NCBI RefSeq assembly: GCF_004114425.1
Contig: NZ_RDQF01000025.1
Span: forward strand, 25,906 to 89,905
Direction: 5' to 3'
Source: Bradyrhizobium vignae
Lineage (GTDB): Bacteria; Pseudomonadota; Alphaproteobacteria; Rhizobiales; Xanthobacteraceae
DNA length: 64,000 bases
In this document: one piece after another, positions 9,366 to 18,675 of the stretch
Layout: every line of letters starts with the position of its first letter
Numbering within the stretch: position 1 is the first letter of the stretch
Position numbers and translations under genes: made by a program
The notes under the pieces: generated by a model
Databases searched by the model: none
Seen by the model: the letters and a program-made list of their open reading frames with translations, nothing else
What the model was told of the DNA's origin: nothing

Positions 9366-10721
9366 TTACTTCGCCTTCAGGAAATCCGCGACCTCGAGCA
9401 GCACGAACTCGTTGTCGTCGGCCTTGTTGGGATCGCGGCTGGAGGAGAACGGCAGGTTATTGTCGTTGCCGACAATGATATGCGTGTCGTCGACGCGATC
9501 GACGTTCTCGATGGTGAAGAACGGGAAGGTGTAGACGCCGTCGTTGAGCGGCTTCTTCGCCTTCTTGTCGGGATCCCTGATCTTCATCAGGTCGATATAG
9601 CCGATCTTGCGCACGGGCTTGCCGACATTGGCGTCGGTGAGCTCGATCTTGTAGATGCGCTTGAACTTGGCAAGATCCGGGAAGCAATTCTCGCCGCGCG
9701 TACCCTGCGGGCACGCCTTGTCGGCGGTGCCTTCGCCGTTGTCGCGCTCGATGACGAGGCCGGAGGCCTGATCGATCATGTTGAAGTCGCCGATGGCGTT
9801 GCCGTTCTGCTCGAACACGTACTGCCAGTAGCGGCCGGTGAATTTCTCCGCGGCGACGTCGAATTCGAGGATCCGCGAGGCTTCCTTGCCGTCGACCTTC
9901 TCCCAGTCCTTCTTCTCCGCATCCCACAGCGGTCCTTCGAGCAAGCCGTAGATGAACTTGCCGTCCTTCGACGAGGCGAAGCCCTCAAAACCCTTGGAGC
10001 GGCGGAGATTGACGTTGGTGTAGGTTGCGCCGGGTGCGCCGGGCGTCGCGACGGCCCAGTTGTCCGGCGAGCGCACCGGCTTGCCGTCGGCGAGGGTCTC
10101 GAAAACCGCGAGGATCTTGCCCGATTTATCGGCCTTCAGGACGTAGGGGCCGAACTCGTCGCCGATCCAGAAAGTGTCGCCGATGATCTGGAAACCCTCG
10201 GTGTCGAAATCGGAGCCGGTGAGATAGCGCTTCTCGGTGTCCTCATGGACGATGCGGAACGGCACCTTCTTGTCGGGATCATGCAGGAAGATGGTCTCCA
10301 GCCGCTCGATCTTGCCGTTCGCCCAATCCATCTTGTGGCGGTTGAGGTACAGCATCGAATCCGGCGAGTTGGCGCGCGCACCCATACCGTTATCGGTGAT
10401 GACCCAGAAGCTGCCGTCGGGCATGGTCTTGATGCCGGAATGGCCCTGGAGTGGCTGGCCCTTGAACGGCAACGACACGCCGGTCGGTCGCTCATAGGAC
10501 TTGCCCATGACAGTGCCAAGCGCGTCGACCCGCTTGCCAGTGGTGTATTTGCCGGAGGTCTTGAGATCGGTGGGGGCATCGGCCGGAGCATCGATGAAGG
10601 TGGCGGCCGGCATCACCACGTGGCCGGCGAGCTTGGCCGGGAATTCGCCCTCGCTCTGCGCGAGCGCGGTGCTTACGGTGAGAATGATCGTTGCGACGGA
10701 GCTGAGAAAAGTCGCGCGCAT
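9366..10721 (-). CDS. Phytase-like esterase-domain secreted protein
   Basis: Exported protein of the family named esterase-like activity of phytase (PF13449 type), a beta-propeller-like fold. The 451-residue product starts with a signal peptide (MRATFLSSVATIILTVSTAL, cleavage probable after ALA). Visible family features are IKTMPDGSFWVITDNGMGAR, YLTGSDFDTEGFQ, DTFWIGDEFGPYV and, near the end, DDTHIIVGNDNNLPFS. The frame stays open far upstream to 11174, but the ATG at 10721 with its signal peptide is the evident start. It lies downstream of an ABC transporter on the same strand, separated by 131 bp containing a hairpin. A role in organophosphate use is possible but unproven. Confidence 0.85.
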   Translation of the reverse strand: MRATFLSSVATIILTVSTALAQSEGEFPAKLAGHVVMPAATFIDAPADAPTDLKTSGKYTTGKRVDALGTVMGKSYERPTGVSLPFKGQPLQGHSGIKTMPDGSFWVITDNGMGARANSPDSMLYLNRHKMDWANGKIERLETIFLHDPDKKVPFRIVHEDTEKRYLTGSDFDTEGFQIIGDTFWIGDEFGPYVLKADKSGKILAVFETLADGKPVRSPDNWAVATPGAPGATYTNVNLRRSKGFEGFASSKDGKFIYGLLEGPLWDAEKKDWEKVDGKEASRILEFDVAAEKFTGRYWQYVFEQNGNAIGDFNMIDQASGLVIERDNGEGTADKACPQGTRGENCFPDLAKFKRIYKIELTDANVGKPVRKIGYIDLMKIRDPDKKAKKPLNDGVYTFPFFTIENVDRVDDTHIIVGNDNNLPFSSSRDPNKADDNEFVLLEVADFLKAK

Positions 10722-10808
10722 GTGCGTCTCCTGTTGGCGGACGCACGCCTTATGCGGATCGCATGTTGCAGTATTGTGAAGCCGGGCCAAAGGCCGCAGC
10801 CCTCTTCG

Positions 10809-10834
10809 CCTCTCCCCACGACAACGGGGAGAGG
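10809..10834. terminator. Hairpin between the ABC permease and the phytase-like gene
   Basis: A 9-bp perfect stem (CCTCTCCCC / GGGGAGAGG) lies 18 bp beyond the permease stop. There is no clear T-run on the minus strand, so it could be a weak terminator or just a repeat remnant of the CTCTCCCC family. Confidence 0.4.
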
Positions 10835-10852
10835 CAGGGCGAGAGAGCGAGG

Positions 10853-11752
10853 CTACTCCTTCACCGCGCCGGTCAGCGAGGACACGTAATAGTCCACGAA
10901 CAACGAGTAGAAGATCGCAACCGGCAGCGAGCCGAGCAGTGATCCCGCCATCAGCGCGCCCCATTGGTAGACGTCGCCGGTGACGAGCTCGGTCAGGATC
11001 GCGACCGGTACGGTCTTGTTGGCGCCGCTCTGGATGAAGGCGAGTGCGTAGATGAACTCGTTCCAGGACAGCGTGAAGGAGAAGATGCCGGCCGAGATCA
11101 GCCCGGGCACCGCAAGCGGCAGCGTAATCCGGCGCAGGATCTGCAGCCGCGTCGCGCCGTCCACCAGCGCACACTCCTCGAGCTCATAAGGGATCGACTT
11201 GAAATAGCCGATCAGGAGCCAGGTGCAGAACGGCACCAGGAAGGTCGGATAGACCAGGATCAGGGCCAGCGGCGAATCGAACAGGCCGAACTGCACCACC
11301 ACGGTGGCGAGCGGAATGAACAGGATCGACGGCGGCACGAGATAGGCGAGATAGATGCCGAGGCCGACATAAGGACTGCCGCGGAAACGCAGGCGTTCGA
11401 TGGCGTAGGCCGCCAGCGTGCTCGCGATCAGCGACAGCGTGGTCGCCCCGATCGCGACCAGCATCGTCGTCCACAGCCAATGCGGATAAGCGGTGTTGAA
11501 CAGCAGGTGCTTGATGTGCGCCAGCGTCGGCGAGGAAATCCAGAACGGATTGTGCTCCTTGTAATTCATCAACTCCGCGTTCGGCTTGAACGAGGTGATC
11601 GCCATCCAGTAGAACGGGAACAGCAGGATCAGCACGAAGCAGCCGAGCGGCAGATAGATCATCATCAGCCGCCGCAGCCCGGAATCCCAGGCCATCGTGT
11701 CGGGCGCTGCCTTCGCGTCGGCGACAGCGGCTTGCGCGACAGTATCAGTCAT
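10853..11752 (-). CDS. Carbohydrate ABC transporter permease, MalG type
   Basis: Second membrane subunit of a carbohydrate-type (CUT1) ABC importer, 299 residues with about six transmembrane helices. The cytoplasmic EAA loop that docks the ATPase reads EECALVDGATRLQILRRITL. The first helix begins near residue 33 (YLPLGCFVLILLFPFYWMAI). The ATG at 11752 overlaps the end of the upstream permease by 8 bp, so the two are translationally coupled. No ATP-binding subunit gene follows or precedes within the window. Confidence 0.93.
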   Translation of the reverse strand: MTDTVAQAAVADAKAAPDTMAWDSGLRRLMMIYLPLGCFVLILLFPFYWMAITSFKPNAELMNYKEHNPFWISSPTLAHIKHLLFNTAYPHWLWTTMLVAIGATTLSLIASTLAAYAIERLRFRGSPYVGLGIYLAYLVPPSILFIPLATVVVQFGLFDSPLALILVYPTFLVPFCTWLLIGYFKSIPYELEECALVDGATRLQILRRITLPLAVPGLISAGIFSFTLSWNEFIYALAFIQSGANKTVPVAILTELVTGDVYQWGALMAGSLLGSLPVAIFYSLFVDYYVSSLTGAVKE

Positions 11753-12701
11753 TGCTCTCTCCCTGCTGCCACTTGCGGCGGGCCAGGCCGAAATAGGAGA
11801 ACAGCGTCGCGAACACCAGGAACGGGATCATCGACACCGCGATCGCGGCACCTTCACCGAGCTCGCCGCCGGCGATGCCGCGCTGGAACGCCAGCGTCGC
11901 CAGCAGATGAGTCGAGTTGCCGGGCCCGCCACGGGTGATGGCGTAGACCAGCTGGAAGTCGGTGAATGTGAAGATGATCGAGAAAGTCATGACGATGGCG
12001 AGGATCGGCATCATCATCGGAAAGGTGATGTAGCGGAATCGCTGCCAGGCGCTGGCGCCGTCGAGCATCGCAGCCTCGTAGAGCGAGGGCGAGATGGTCT
12101 GCAGCCCCGCCAGCAGCGAGATCGCGACGAAGGGAATGCCGCGCCAGATATTGGCGGCGATCAGCGAGAAGCGCGCCGGCCAGGGCGAGCCGAGGAAGTC
12201 GATGTTGTCGCTGCGCCAATGCAGCACGTCGACCAGCAGGTAGGAGATGATCGAGAATTGCGGATCGTAGATCCACCAGAACGCCAGCGCCGACAGCACG
12301 GTCGGCACGATCCACGGCAGCAGGATGATCGCGCGCAGCACGCTCTTGAACGGAAAATGGTTGTTGAGCAGCAGCGCGAGCCAGAAGCCGAGTGCGAATT
12401 TCCCGAACGTCGCGATGGCCGTGTAGACCACGCTGTAGAACACCGCGTTCCACCACAGGGAATCGGTGAGCAGATACTGGAAGTTCTCGAGTCCGACGTA
12501 GCTGCCACGCTGGCCGATCGTGGTGTCGGTGAAGGCGAGCCAGATACCGAGGCCGAGTGGATAGGTGAGGAAGACCGTAAGCAGCCCGATCGCAGGTGCC
12601 AGACACATCATGATCAGGAACGGCTTGTAGTCGAACAATCGCACCAGCCAGTTCGGTTGCCGCTGGGCCAGCGCGGGAGAGGGGAGGGTGGTCACGGACA
12701 T
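11745..12701 (-). CDS. Carbohydrate ABC transporter permease, MalF type
   Basis: First membrane subunit of the same importer, 318 residues. It has an N-terminal membrane segment (FLIMMCLAPAIGLLTVFLTY), several further helices and the EAA loop YEAAMLDGASAWQRFRYITF. It lies between the binding-protein gene (upstream, 133 bp away across a long inverted repeat) and the MalG-type subunit (8-bp overlap). The substrate is probably a sugar, polyol or sugar phosphate, judged only from family membership. Confidence 0.93.
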   Translation of the reverse strand: MSVTTLPSPALAQRQPNWLVRLFDYKPFLIMMCLAPAIGLLTVFLTYPLGLGIWLAFTDTTIGQRGSYVGLENFQYLLTDSLWWNAVFYSVVYTAIATFGKFALGFWLALLLNNHFPFKSVLRAIILLPWIVPTVLSALAFWWIYDPQFSIISYLLVDVLHWRSDNIDFLGSPWPARFSLIAANIWRGIPFVAISLLAGLQTISPSLYEAAMLDGASAWQRFRYITFPMMMPILAIVMTFSIIFTFTDFQLVYAITRGGPGNSTHLLATLAFQRGIAGGELGEGAAIAVSMIPFLVFATLFSYFGLARRKWQQGESND

Positions 12702-12738
12702 CAGCTTTTTGTCCTGTCGTTGAACGTCATCCCACCGC

Positions 12739-12820
12739 CATTGCGAGGAGCGAAGCGTCGAAGCAATCCAGACTGTCTCCGCGGACGCGCTCCGGATTGC
12801 TTCGCTTCGCTCGCAATGAC
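12739..12820. repeat. Long inverted repeat, TCATTGCGAG family, copy 2
   Basis: Arms CATTGCGAGGAGCGAAGCG and CGCTTCGCTCGCAATG enclose GACTGTCTCC, as in the copy at 9225. It fills the space between the binding-protein and MalF-type genes of one ABC operon, where a stable hairpin could set unequal expression of binding protein and membrane subunits. Confidence 0.85.
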
Positions 12821-12834
12821 GATCGCTCAGCTGC

Positions 12835-14184
12835 CTAACGGTTTTGCCGCCGGAAGTACCGCTTGCAGCGCTGCTCGGCTTCCGCGGCCGCGGCCTCTGG
12901 CGTGGCCGCGCCGGTCGCGACCGACGAGAACATCTGAATCAGCACGTAGTCTGCGCTGACCGCCCCCGTCGCCGTCGAGATCGGGCCCTTGTAGCCGTCG
13001 TAATAGGTGCTGTTCATCGTGTCCTTGAACAGCTTCACTTTGGGATCCTGCGACCAAACGGCGGCCTCGGCATAGGCCGCGAGCGGCTGGGCCCAGTAGC
13101 CGGAATTGGCATTGAGCCACGGCTCGTACTGGTCCTTTTCCAGCATGTATTGCAGGAAGGCCTTGGCGGCGTTGGGGTACTGGCTGTGCTTGAACACCAT
13201 CGCGTTCAGGGTCAGGCCCGCCATCGGCGAGACCTTGGCCAGGCCCTTCGGCAGCAGCTGATGTTCGCTGTCCTCGGCGATCGCCTTGGTGGCAGGATCG
13301 TTCTTCAATGAGAAGTACAGCGACACGCCGTTGGCGGTCAGGGAAATCTCCTGCGAGGAGTAGGCGCGGTTGTTGCTGACGTCGTTCCACGACGTCGTGC
13401 CGGCGATGAAGGTCGGGTACAACTGCTTGACCCAGTTCAGCGCGGCGATGGTCTCCTTGCTGTTGATGGTGAGGTTGCCCTCTTCGTCGAGCAGGGCGGC
13501 ATTGTGTGACCACAGCGCCCAGTTCGCAAAACCGTTGCCGTCACCCTTGGCGTTGCCGAGCGCGAAACCGGCCGGCTTGCCGGCCTTGTGCAGCTTTTGG
13601 CACAGGTCGACGATTCCGGCATGGTCTTCCGGCACCTTGTCGAAGCCGACCGATTGCAGGACCGACTTGCGGTAGATCAGGGGCCCCGCGGTGGCGCCGA
13701 ACGGCAGCCCGATCCAGGTCTCGCTCTTGTTCTTCTTGCCGTAGCGTTGCGCCAGTGGCAGCCAGCCGCCATACTTCTTGCCGACATAGTCCGCGATGTC
13801 GGTCAGCTCGATCAGCTTGTCGATATAGATGTGCGGCGCATCGGAGAAGCCGATGATGATGTCAGGACCGGCGCCGGAATTGGCGGTCACCGCGGTCTGC
13901 TGGTTGATGTCTTCCCAGCCGACGAAGTCGACCTTCACCTCAACGCCGGTCTCCTTGGTGAACTTCGCTGCATTCGCGCGGAATACATCCTCATCCGCCT
14001 GGACGAAACGTACGGGCCGCAGCATGCGTAAGGATGCGCCCTTCTCGATCGGCAGCTTGGGCGCCGGAACGTCGGCGGCCTTGATCGTTGATGGTGGTGT
14101 TTGCGCTGCAGCACCGGTGGCCGCGAGCGTTGCAGCGGACAGGCCCAGCGCCAAGGCATCACGACGTGTGATGTCGTTCCTCAT
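12835..14184 (-). CDS. Extracellular solute-binding protein of the ABC importer
   Basis: Periplasmic binding protein (family 1 solute-binding fold) of 449 residues that delivers substrate to the two permeases downstream. The N-terminus has a twin-arginine type leader (TRRDALALGLSAATLAATG, about residues 6-24), so it may be exported folded. The mature part contains the typical NAAKFTKETGVEVKVDFVGW strand region and GPDIIIGFSDA. A CUT1-type sugar or glycerol-phosphate ligand is likely. It is 87 bp downstream of a 2-hydroxyacid dehydrogenase gene, which may belong to the same transcript. Confidence 0.92.
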   Translation of the reverse strand: MRNDITRRDALALGLSAATLAATGAAAQTPPSTIKAADVPAPKLPIEKGASLRMLRPVRFVQADEDVFRANAAKFTKETGVEVKVDFVGWEDINQQTAVTANSGAGPDIIIGFSDAPHIYIDKLIELTDIADYVGKKYGGWLPLAQRYGKKNKSETWIGLPFGATAGPLIYRKSVLQSVGFDKVPEDHAGIVDLCQKLHKAGKPAGFALGNAKGDGNGFANWALWSHNAALLDEEGNLTINSKETIAALNWVKQLYPTFIAGTTSWNDVSNNRAYSSQEISLTANGVSLYFSLKNDPATKAIAEDSEHQLLPKGLAKVSPMAGLTLNAMVFKHSQYPNAAKAFLQYMLEKDQYEPWLNANSGYWAQPLAAYAEAAVWSQDPKVKLFKDTMNSTYYDGYKGPISTATGAVSADYVLIQMFSSVATGAATPEAAAAEAEQRCKRYFRRQNR

Positions 14185-14271
14185 CAGTAACCTCCCTATG
14201 ATGTTCCCTTCCCGGCGTTGATCGCCGGTGAAGGGCCGTTTCGGTCGTCGGCGCGTTTTACGCCGGCCCGT

Positions 14272-15315
14272 CTAGCTGTTCGGTCCGCGGTCCATGCTGA
14301 CGGGCTGCCAGCGGCGGAGTGCGGTGTTCTGCAGCACCGACGGATTGACGCAGCTTACCGGCCACATGCCCTGAAGCACCAGTGACAATTCGTAGCCCAC
14401 CCGGCGCTTGCGCGCTTCGTCAAACCGTGCCGAGGCCGAGGCGACGTGGGCTGTCAGCGTCACGTTCTCCATGCCGAGCAGGGGATTGTTGTGCGAGGGG
14501 GGCTCCTTCTCCAGCACGTCGAGGGCGGCATGCGCGATCCAGCCCTCTTGCAGCGCCTTGATCAGGCTCTCCTCGTCCACGGTGGCACCGCGCCCGGTGT
14601 TGATGAAGATCGAGCCCTTCTTCATCTGCCGGAAGTGCTTTTCGGTCAGCATGTGATGCACCTCGGGCCTCGCCGGCGCGTGCATCGAGACGAAGTCGGA
14701 TTGCGACAGCACCTCGTTCAGCGTCGCCGGCATCACGCCGTGGTCGTACATCAGCGTTTCCTGGATGAAGGGATCATAGGCCATCATGCGCAGGCCGAAC
14801 GGCGCGGCGCGTTTCGCAACCGCCCGCGCCACGCGGCCGAACGAGATGAAGCCGAGCGTCTGGCCCATCAGCCGCGGGATCTTGAGCAGTGCCGGCCGGC
14901 CCTCGGCCCAGCGGCCGTCGCGCACCATGCGGTCCTGCTCGACCAGGCGGCGGAAGCCCGCGAGCAGCAGCATCATGGCGTGGTCGGCGACCTCCTCGAT
15001 GAAGGTGTCGGGGATGTTGGTGACGGGAATTCCGCGGGCGGTGGCGGCCTTGACGTCGACACTGTCGACACCGACCGAGCCGAGCGTGATGACCTTGCAG
15101 CTCTCCAGCGCGTCGATGATCGATTTGGTGATCGGGATGCCCTTGGCATAGATGGCGTCGGCATTCTTGGCGGCGGCGATGAACCCGGCCTCGTCGGCCG
15201 GCGCCTCGACGATCTCGGCATCGATCGGATCGAGCGCCTCGCGCTCATAGGAATAATCGCTGCCCGCGACGGTGAAGCTCGCACCCTTCGGCGTCACCAC
15301 CCTGTATTTCGGCAT
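14272..15315 (-). CDS. D-isomer-specific 2-hydroxyacid dehydrogenase
   Basis: NAD(P)-dependent oxidoreductase (347 residues) of the phosphoglycerate/glyoxylate dehydrogenase family, interconverting a 2-hydroxyacid and a 2-oxoacid. The catalytic set is present: Arg in NTGRGATVDEESL, Glu in DVLEKEPPSHNN and His in TAHVASASARF. The nucleotide-binding loop reads LGFISFGRVARAVA, so two of the three expected glycines of GxGxxG are Ser and Ala, a departure from the classic form. It heads the minus-strand run into the ABC importer genes, suggesting it acts on the imported compound. The substrate is unknown. Confidence 0.88.
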   Translation of the reverse strand: MPKYRVVTPKGASFTVAGSDYSYEREALDPIDAEIVEAPADEAGFIAAAKNADAIYAKGIPITKSIIDALESCKVITLGSVGVDSVDVKAATARGIPVTNIPDTFIEEVADHAMMLLLAGFRRLVEQDRMVRDGRWAEGRPALLKIPRLMGQTLGFISFGRVARAVAKRAAPFGLRMMAYDPFIQETLMYDHGVMPATLNEVLSQSDFVSMHAPARPEVHHMLTEKHFRQMKKGSIFINTGRGATVDEESLIKALQEGWIAHAALDVLEKEPPSHNNPLLGMENVTLTAHVASASARFDEARKRRVGYELSLVLQGMWPVSCVNPSVLQNTALRRWQPVSMDRGPNS

Positions 15316-15567
15316 GTCCTGCTCCCGATTTGGTTTCTTGTTGTGACCCGCCTTCGTGGCGGGCCTTTGCGTCTTTTACGCGAAATCGCGGCCGGTGCGT
15401 ACAATTCGCGGTTGTCGTGAGCGAGGTATATTTCCGATTTTCCGCGCGCGGTCCGGGCTTCTACGGAGGCACGTAAGTAACTTGCTAAGGGCTCGGCCAC
15501 TAAAAATTGATTCGATTATGATCGATCTGGTCGCGTGCCCGTGTCCCACTTTTGCCGGAGCTAACCT

Positions 15568-17253
15568 GTGAAGTTGAGCAATCTGAAGATCGCCCCCAAG
15601 CTGGGCATTCTTGTCGGCGTCACCTTGTTCGGCCTTTGCGCCTCCGGTGTTCTCGCCGGCTATCTGATGAAGCGCGAAATGGTGAATGCGCGCGTCGACC
15701 AGACCAAGGCAATCGTCGAGCTGGCCCGCAACTACGCCGCGACGCTGATGAAGCGGGTCAATGCCGGCGAGATGACCAAGGACGCCGCGCTCGCGGACCT
15801 GCGCCGCTACGGCAACGCGATGACTTACGACAAGGGGTCCGGCTATCTGTTCGGCACCACCTATGACGGCATCACGCAGCTCGCGCCGGATCCGAAGCAG
15901 ATCGGCCAGAACCGCATGGACGTGGAGACGAATGGCCGCAAGCTGTCCCGCGAGATCATGGACGGCGTCAAGGCCAACGGCGAACTCCTGCTCTTCTATG
16001 AGTATGTGAAACCCGGACAGCCAAAGCCGATCCGCAAGCTCGGTTACGCGGTCGCCATCCCCGGCTTCGACATGTATCTGGGCACGGGTGCCTATCTCGA
16101 TGACATCGACGAGAAGATGGGGCCGGCCTACTGGCTGCTCGGCCTTGCCATGCTCGGCATCGTCATCGTTGCCGGCAGCGTCGCCTGGATGATCGGACGC
16201 AGCATCAGCCGTCCGCTGGCGCTGCTCGGCATGCGCATGAAGGATCTCGCCGAGGGCAAGCTCGAAGGCGACATCCCCGGTGTCGGTCGCGGCGATGAGG
16301 TCGGTGAGATGGCTTCGACCGTACAGATCTTCAAGGACAATGCAGTCCGCATCCGCGAGATCGAGCGAGCCGAAGCCGATGCCAAGGAGCGCGCCGCGGC
16401 GGAACGTCGCAGCGCGATGGAGGACATCGCCAACGACTTCGAACGCAGCGTCAACGGCATCGTCCGCTCGGTCTCCTCGGCCGCGGCGGGCATGCAGACG
16501 ACGGCGCAATCGATGACGGCCACTGCCAGCGATGCCTCCTCGCGTGCGGCAACGGTCGGCGCTGCCTCGCAAAAGGCTTCCGGCAATGTCGGGACGGTCG
16601 CGGCGGCCGCCGAAGAGCTGTCGAGCTCGGTTGCGGAAATCTCCCGCCAGGTCACGCGCTCGACCGAAGTGGCGAGCCGTGCCGTCAATGACGCCGAGCG
16701 TACCAACGCCACCGTTCAGGTGCTCTCCTCCGGCGCCGAGAAGATCGGCGAGGTCGTCAAGCTGATCCACTCGATCGCGGCGCAGACCAACCTGCTCGCG
16801 CTCAACGCTACCATCGAGGCCGCCCGAGCCGGCGAGTCCGGCCGCGGCTTCGCCGTGGTCGCCTCCGAGGTCAAGGCGCTCGCCAATCAGACCGCGAAGG
16901 CGACCGAGGAGATTTCCGCCCAGGTCGCTGCGATGCAGACCTCGACCAGCGACGCGGTCGCGGCCATCTCCGGCATCACCCAGACGATCGCCGAGATGAG
17001 CGAGATCACGGCCGGCATTTCCGCATCGATCGAGCAGCAGGGCGAGGCGACCCGCGAGATCGCGCGCAACATCCAGTCGGTCGCGGCCGGTTCGAGCGAA
17101 ATCAACGCCCATATTGGCAGTGTCACCTCGGCCGCGGAAGCGACCGGCAGTGCCGCCACCGACGTGCTCTCCAATGCCCGCGAACTGGACAACCAATCCG
17201 GCGCGCTGCGCACCGCCGTCGACAACTTCCTCGCCAAGGTGCGCGCGGCGTAG
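15568..17253 (+). CDS. Methyl-accepting chemotaxis protein with a single Cache domain
   Basis: Chemoreceptor of 561 residues. In order: transmembrane helix 1 (about 11-31), a periplasmic single-Cache sensor (KGSGYLFGTTYDGITQLAPD, about 90-110), transmembrane helix 2 (about 188-210), a HAMP linker, and a cytoplasmic signalling domain with the hallmark hairpin tip AAQTNLLALNATIEAARAGE. There is no C-terminal CheR-binding pentapeptide. Translation starts at GTG 15568. sCache_2 receptors often sense small carboxylates, which would suit the transporters nearby, but the ligand cannot be read from sequence. Confidence 0.93.
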   Translation: MKLSNLKIAPKLGILVGVTLFGLCASGVLAGYLMKREMVNARVDQTKAIVELARNYAATLMKRVNAGEMTKDAALADLRRYGNAMTYDKGSGYLFGTTYDGITQLAPDPKQIGQNRMDVETNGRKLSREIMDGVKANGELLLFYEYVKPGQPKPIRKLGYAVAIPGFDMYLGTGAYLDDIDEKMGPAYWLLGLAMLGIVIVAGSVAWMIGRSISRPLALLGMRMKDLAEGKLEGDIPGVGRGDEVGEMASTVQIFKDNAVRIREIERAEADAKERAAAERRSAMEDIANDFERSVNGIVRSVSSAAAGMQTTAQSMTATASDASSRAATVGAASQKASGNVGTVAAAAEELSSSVAEISRQVTRSTEVASRAVNDAERTNATVQVLSSGAEKIGEVVKLIHSIAAQTNLLALNATIEAARAGESGRGFAVVASEVKALANQTAKATEEISAQVAAMQTSTSDAVAAISGITQTIAEMSEITAGISASIEQQGEATREIARNIQSVAAGSSEINAHIGSVTSAAEATGSAATDVLSNARELDNQSGALRTAVDNFLAKVRAA

Positions 17254-17334
17254 TTTTCGCGCGTGCACCGACGCTTCGATCTGCTCCGCCGTCTGCCCGG
17301 GACAAGCCCGGCCATGACGGAGAATGCGGAGGTC

Positions 17335-17458
17335 TCGTGCTCCGGACGCAGCGCAGCGCTCCTTCAGCGATGCGCTGCTGAGCCGGGGGCATGCGGCGGT
17401 CGGGGTCCCGGCTCTGCGATGCATCGCGGACGCGCTGCATCTTGTCCGGAACACGGGG
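17335..17458. repeat. Dispersed repeat, TCCGGACGCAGCGCAGCGCT family, copy 1
   Basis: Intergenic composite inverted repeat: GTGCTCCGGACGCAGCGCAG near the left end and GCTGCATCTTGTCCGGAACAC at the right. Related copies lie at 18514 and 26768. It occupies the gap between the chemoreceptor and the convergent tctC-like gene. Confidence 0.7.
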
Positions 17459-17465
17459 ACTGATC

Positions 17466-18443
17466 CTACTGCTTTTCGATCTTCGCGTTGGTGATCAGCT
17501 TCTCCCACAGCACGAGCTGCTCATTGACGAAGGTGCCGAGCTCCTCCGGCGTGCCGGAGAAGGCGTCCATGCCGAGTGTGGCGAGCTGCGCCTTGATTTC
17601 CGGCTTCTCGACGATCTTGCGGATCTCGGTGTTGAGCCGCGTCACGATCTCCTTCGGCATGCCGGCGGGGCCGAAATAGCCCTGCCAGGACGAGATGTCG
17701 AAATCCGGCACGCCCGCCTCCTGCATCGAGGGCAGGTGTGGCACCAGCGGCGAGCGCTCCTTGGTGGTGACGGCGAGCGCGCGCAGGGCGTTGCCGTTGA
17801 CATGGGGCAGGCCGGTCAGGATGTCCACGAACATCATCGAGACGCGGCCGCCAATGACGTCGTTGAGCGCCGGCGGCGAGCTCTTGTAGGGCACGTGCAA
17901 GAGGTCGAGCCCGGCATTGTGCGCGAAGGTCGCACCCGACACGATCGCCGACGACGAGCCCGAGGCGTAGCTCAGCTTCCCGGGATTGGCCTTGCCATAA
18001 GCGATGAGCTCGGCGACGGACTTGGCCGGCACTTCCGGATTGATGACCAGCATAAAGGGCAGATCGCCGGTACGGGCGATCGGGGTAAAATCCTTGACCG
18101 GATCGTAAGTGAGACTCTTGAGCAGATAGGGGTTGGCCGAATGCGTGGTGTTGGTCGTCACCAGCAGCGTGTATCCGTCGGGGGCGGCTTTCGCGACGTA
18201 GGTCGCGGCGAGCATGCCGTTGGCACCCGCCTTGTTCTCGATGACGATGCCGACGCCGAGCGCCTGCGACAGATGCTGCGAGATCAGGCGCGTCGTGGTG
18301 TCGGTGCCGCTGCCGGCCGCGAACGGCAAGACCAGCGTGATGTTGCGGCTGGGATAAGTGTCGGCCTGAGCCGTGGAAGCTGCGGCGAGGCAAAGTGCGG
18401 CCGCGCCGATGGTGCGCAGGTTTCGAATCAGCCCTGAAAGCAT
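17466..18443 (-). CDS. Tripartite tricarboxylate transporter substrate-binding protein (Bug/TctC family)
   Basis: Periplasmic binding protein of 325 residues, the normal length for the Bug family, with a signal peptide (LRTIGAAALCLAAASTAQA). Family motifs are YPSRNITLVLPFAAGSGTD near the mature N-terminus and the PDGYTLLVTTN stretch. Such proteins bind small carboxylates for a TctAB membrane pair. No tctA or tctB is near, so this is one of the orphan binding proteins common in this group. The frame extends to 18644, but the ATG at 18443 begins the signal peptide. Confidence 0.9.
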   Translation of the reverse strand: MLSGLIRNLRTIGAAALCLAAASTAQADTYPSRNITLVLPFAAGSGTDTTTRLISQHLSQALGVGIVIENKAGANGMLAATYVAKAAPDGYTLLVTTNTTHSANPYLLKSLTYDPVKDFTPIARTGDLPFMLVINPEVPAKSVAELIAYGKANPGKLSYASGSSSAIVSGATFAHNAGLDLLHVPYKSSPPALNDVIGGRVSMMFVDILTGLPHVNGNALRALAVTTKERSPLVPHLPSMQEAGVPDFDISSWQGYFGPAGMPKEIVTRLNTEIRKIVEKPEIKAQLATLGMDAFSGTPEELGTFVNEQLVLWEKLITNAKIEKQ

Positions 18444-18513
18444 ATGTGGTCGTTCCCTCTTTTTCGTTGGCGGGAAACTAGCGTCTGTTTGCTGAAATCG
18501 GAAGACGGGAGTT

Positions 18514-18646
18514 GCGTGCCCCGGGCGCACTGCAGCGCGCCGCTTTCGCGGCGTGATGCGCTGCCGAACCGGGGCCCACATTCGCGGCACACTGGATCCC
18601 GGCTCCGCGATGCAGCGCTTAGGCGCTGCATCTTGTCCGGACACGA
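18514..18646. repeat. Dispersed repeat, CCCGGGCGC/TTGTCCGG family, copy 2
   Basis: Related to the copy at 17335: a GCGTGCCCCGGGCGCACTGC arm and a GCGCTGCATCTTGTCCGGAC arm, with internal hairpins (GCGCCGCTTTCGCGGCG). It lies in the gap upstream of the tctC-like gene and downstream of the first EamA gene. Confidence 0.7.
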
Positions 18647-18675
18647 GATCGCACGCGCCCGTCCGTCACACGGAA

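Noticed and set aside
8940..10889. 649-residue plus-strand frame over repeats and the phytase-like gene
   Set aside because: Starts in repeat DNA and runs antisense through a protein with a signal peptide and family motifs.
15376..17508. 710-residue minus-strand frame over the chemoreceptor gene
   Set aside because: It is the antisense shadow of a clear methyl-accepting protein with all domains, and its own text is His/Arg/Asp/Gly-rich without any family.
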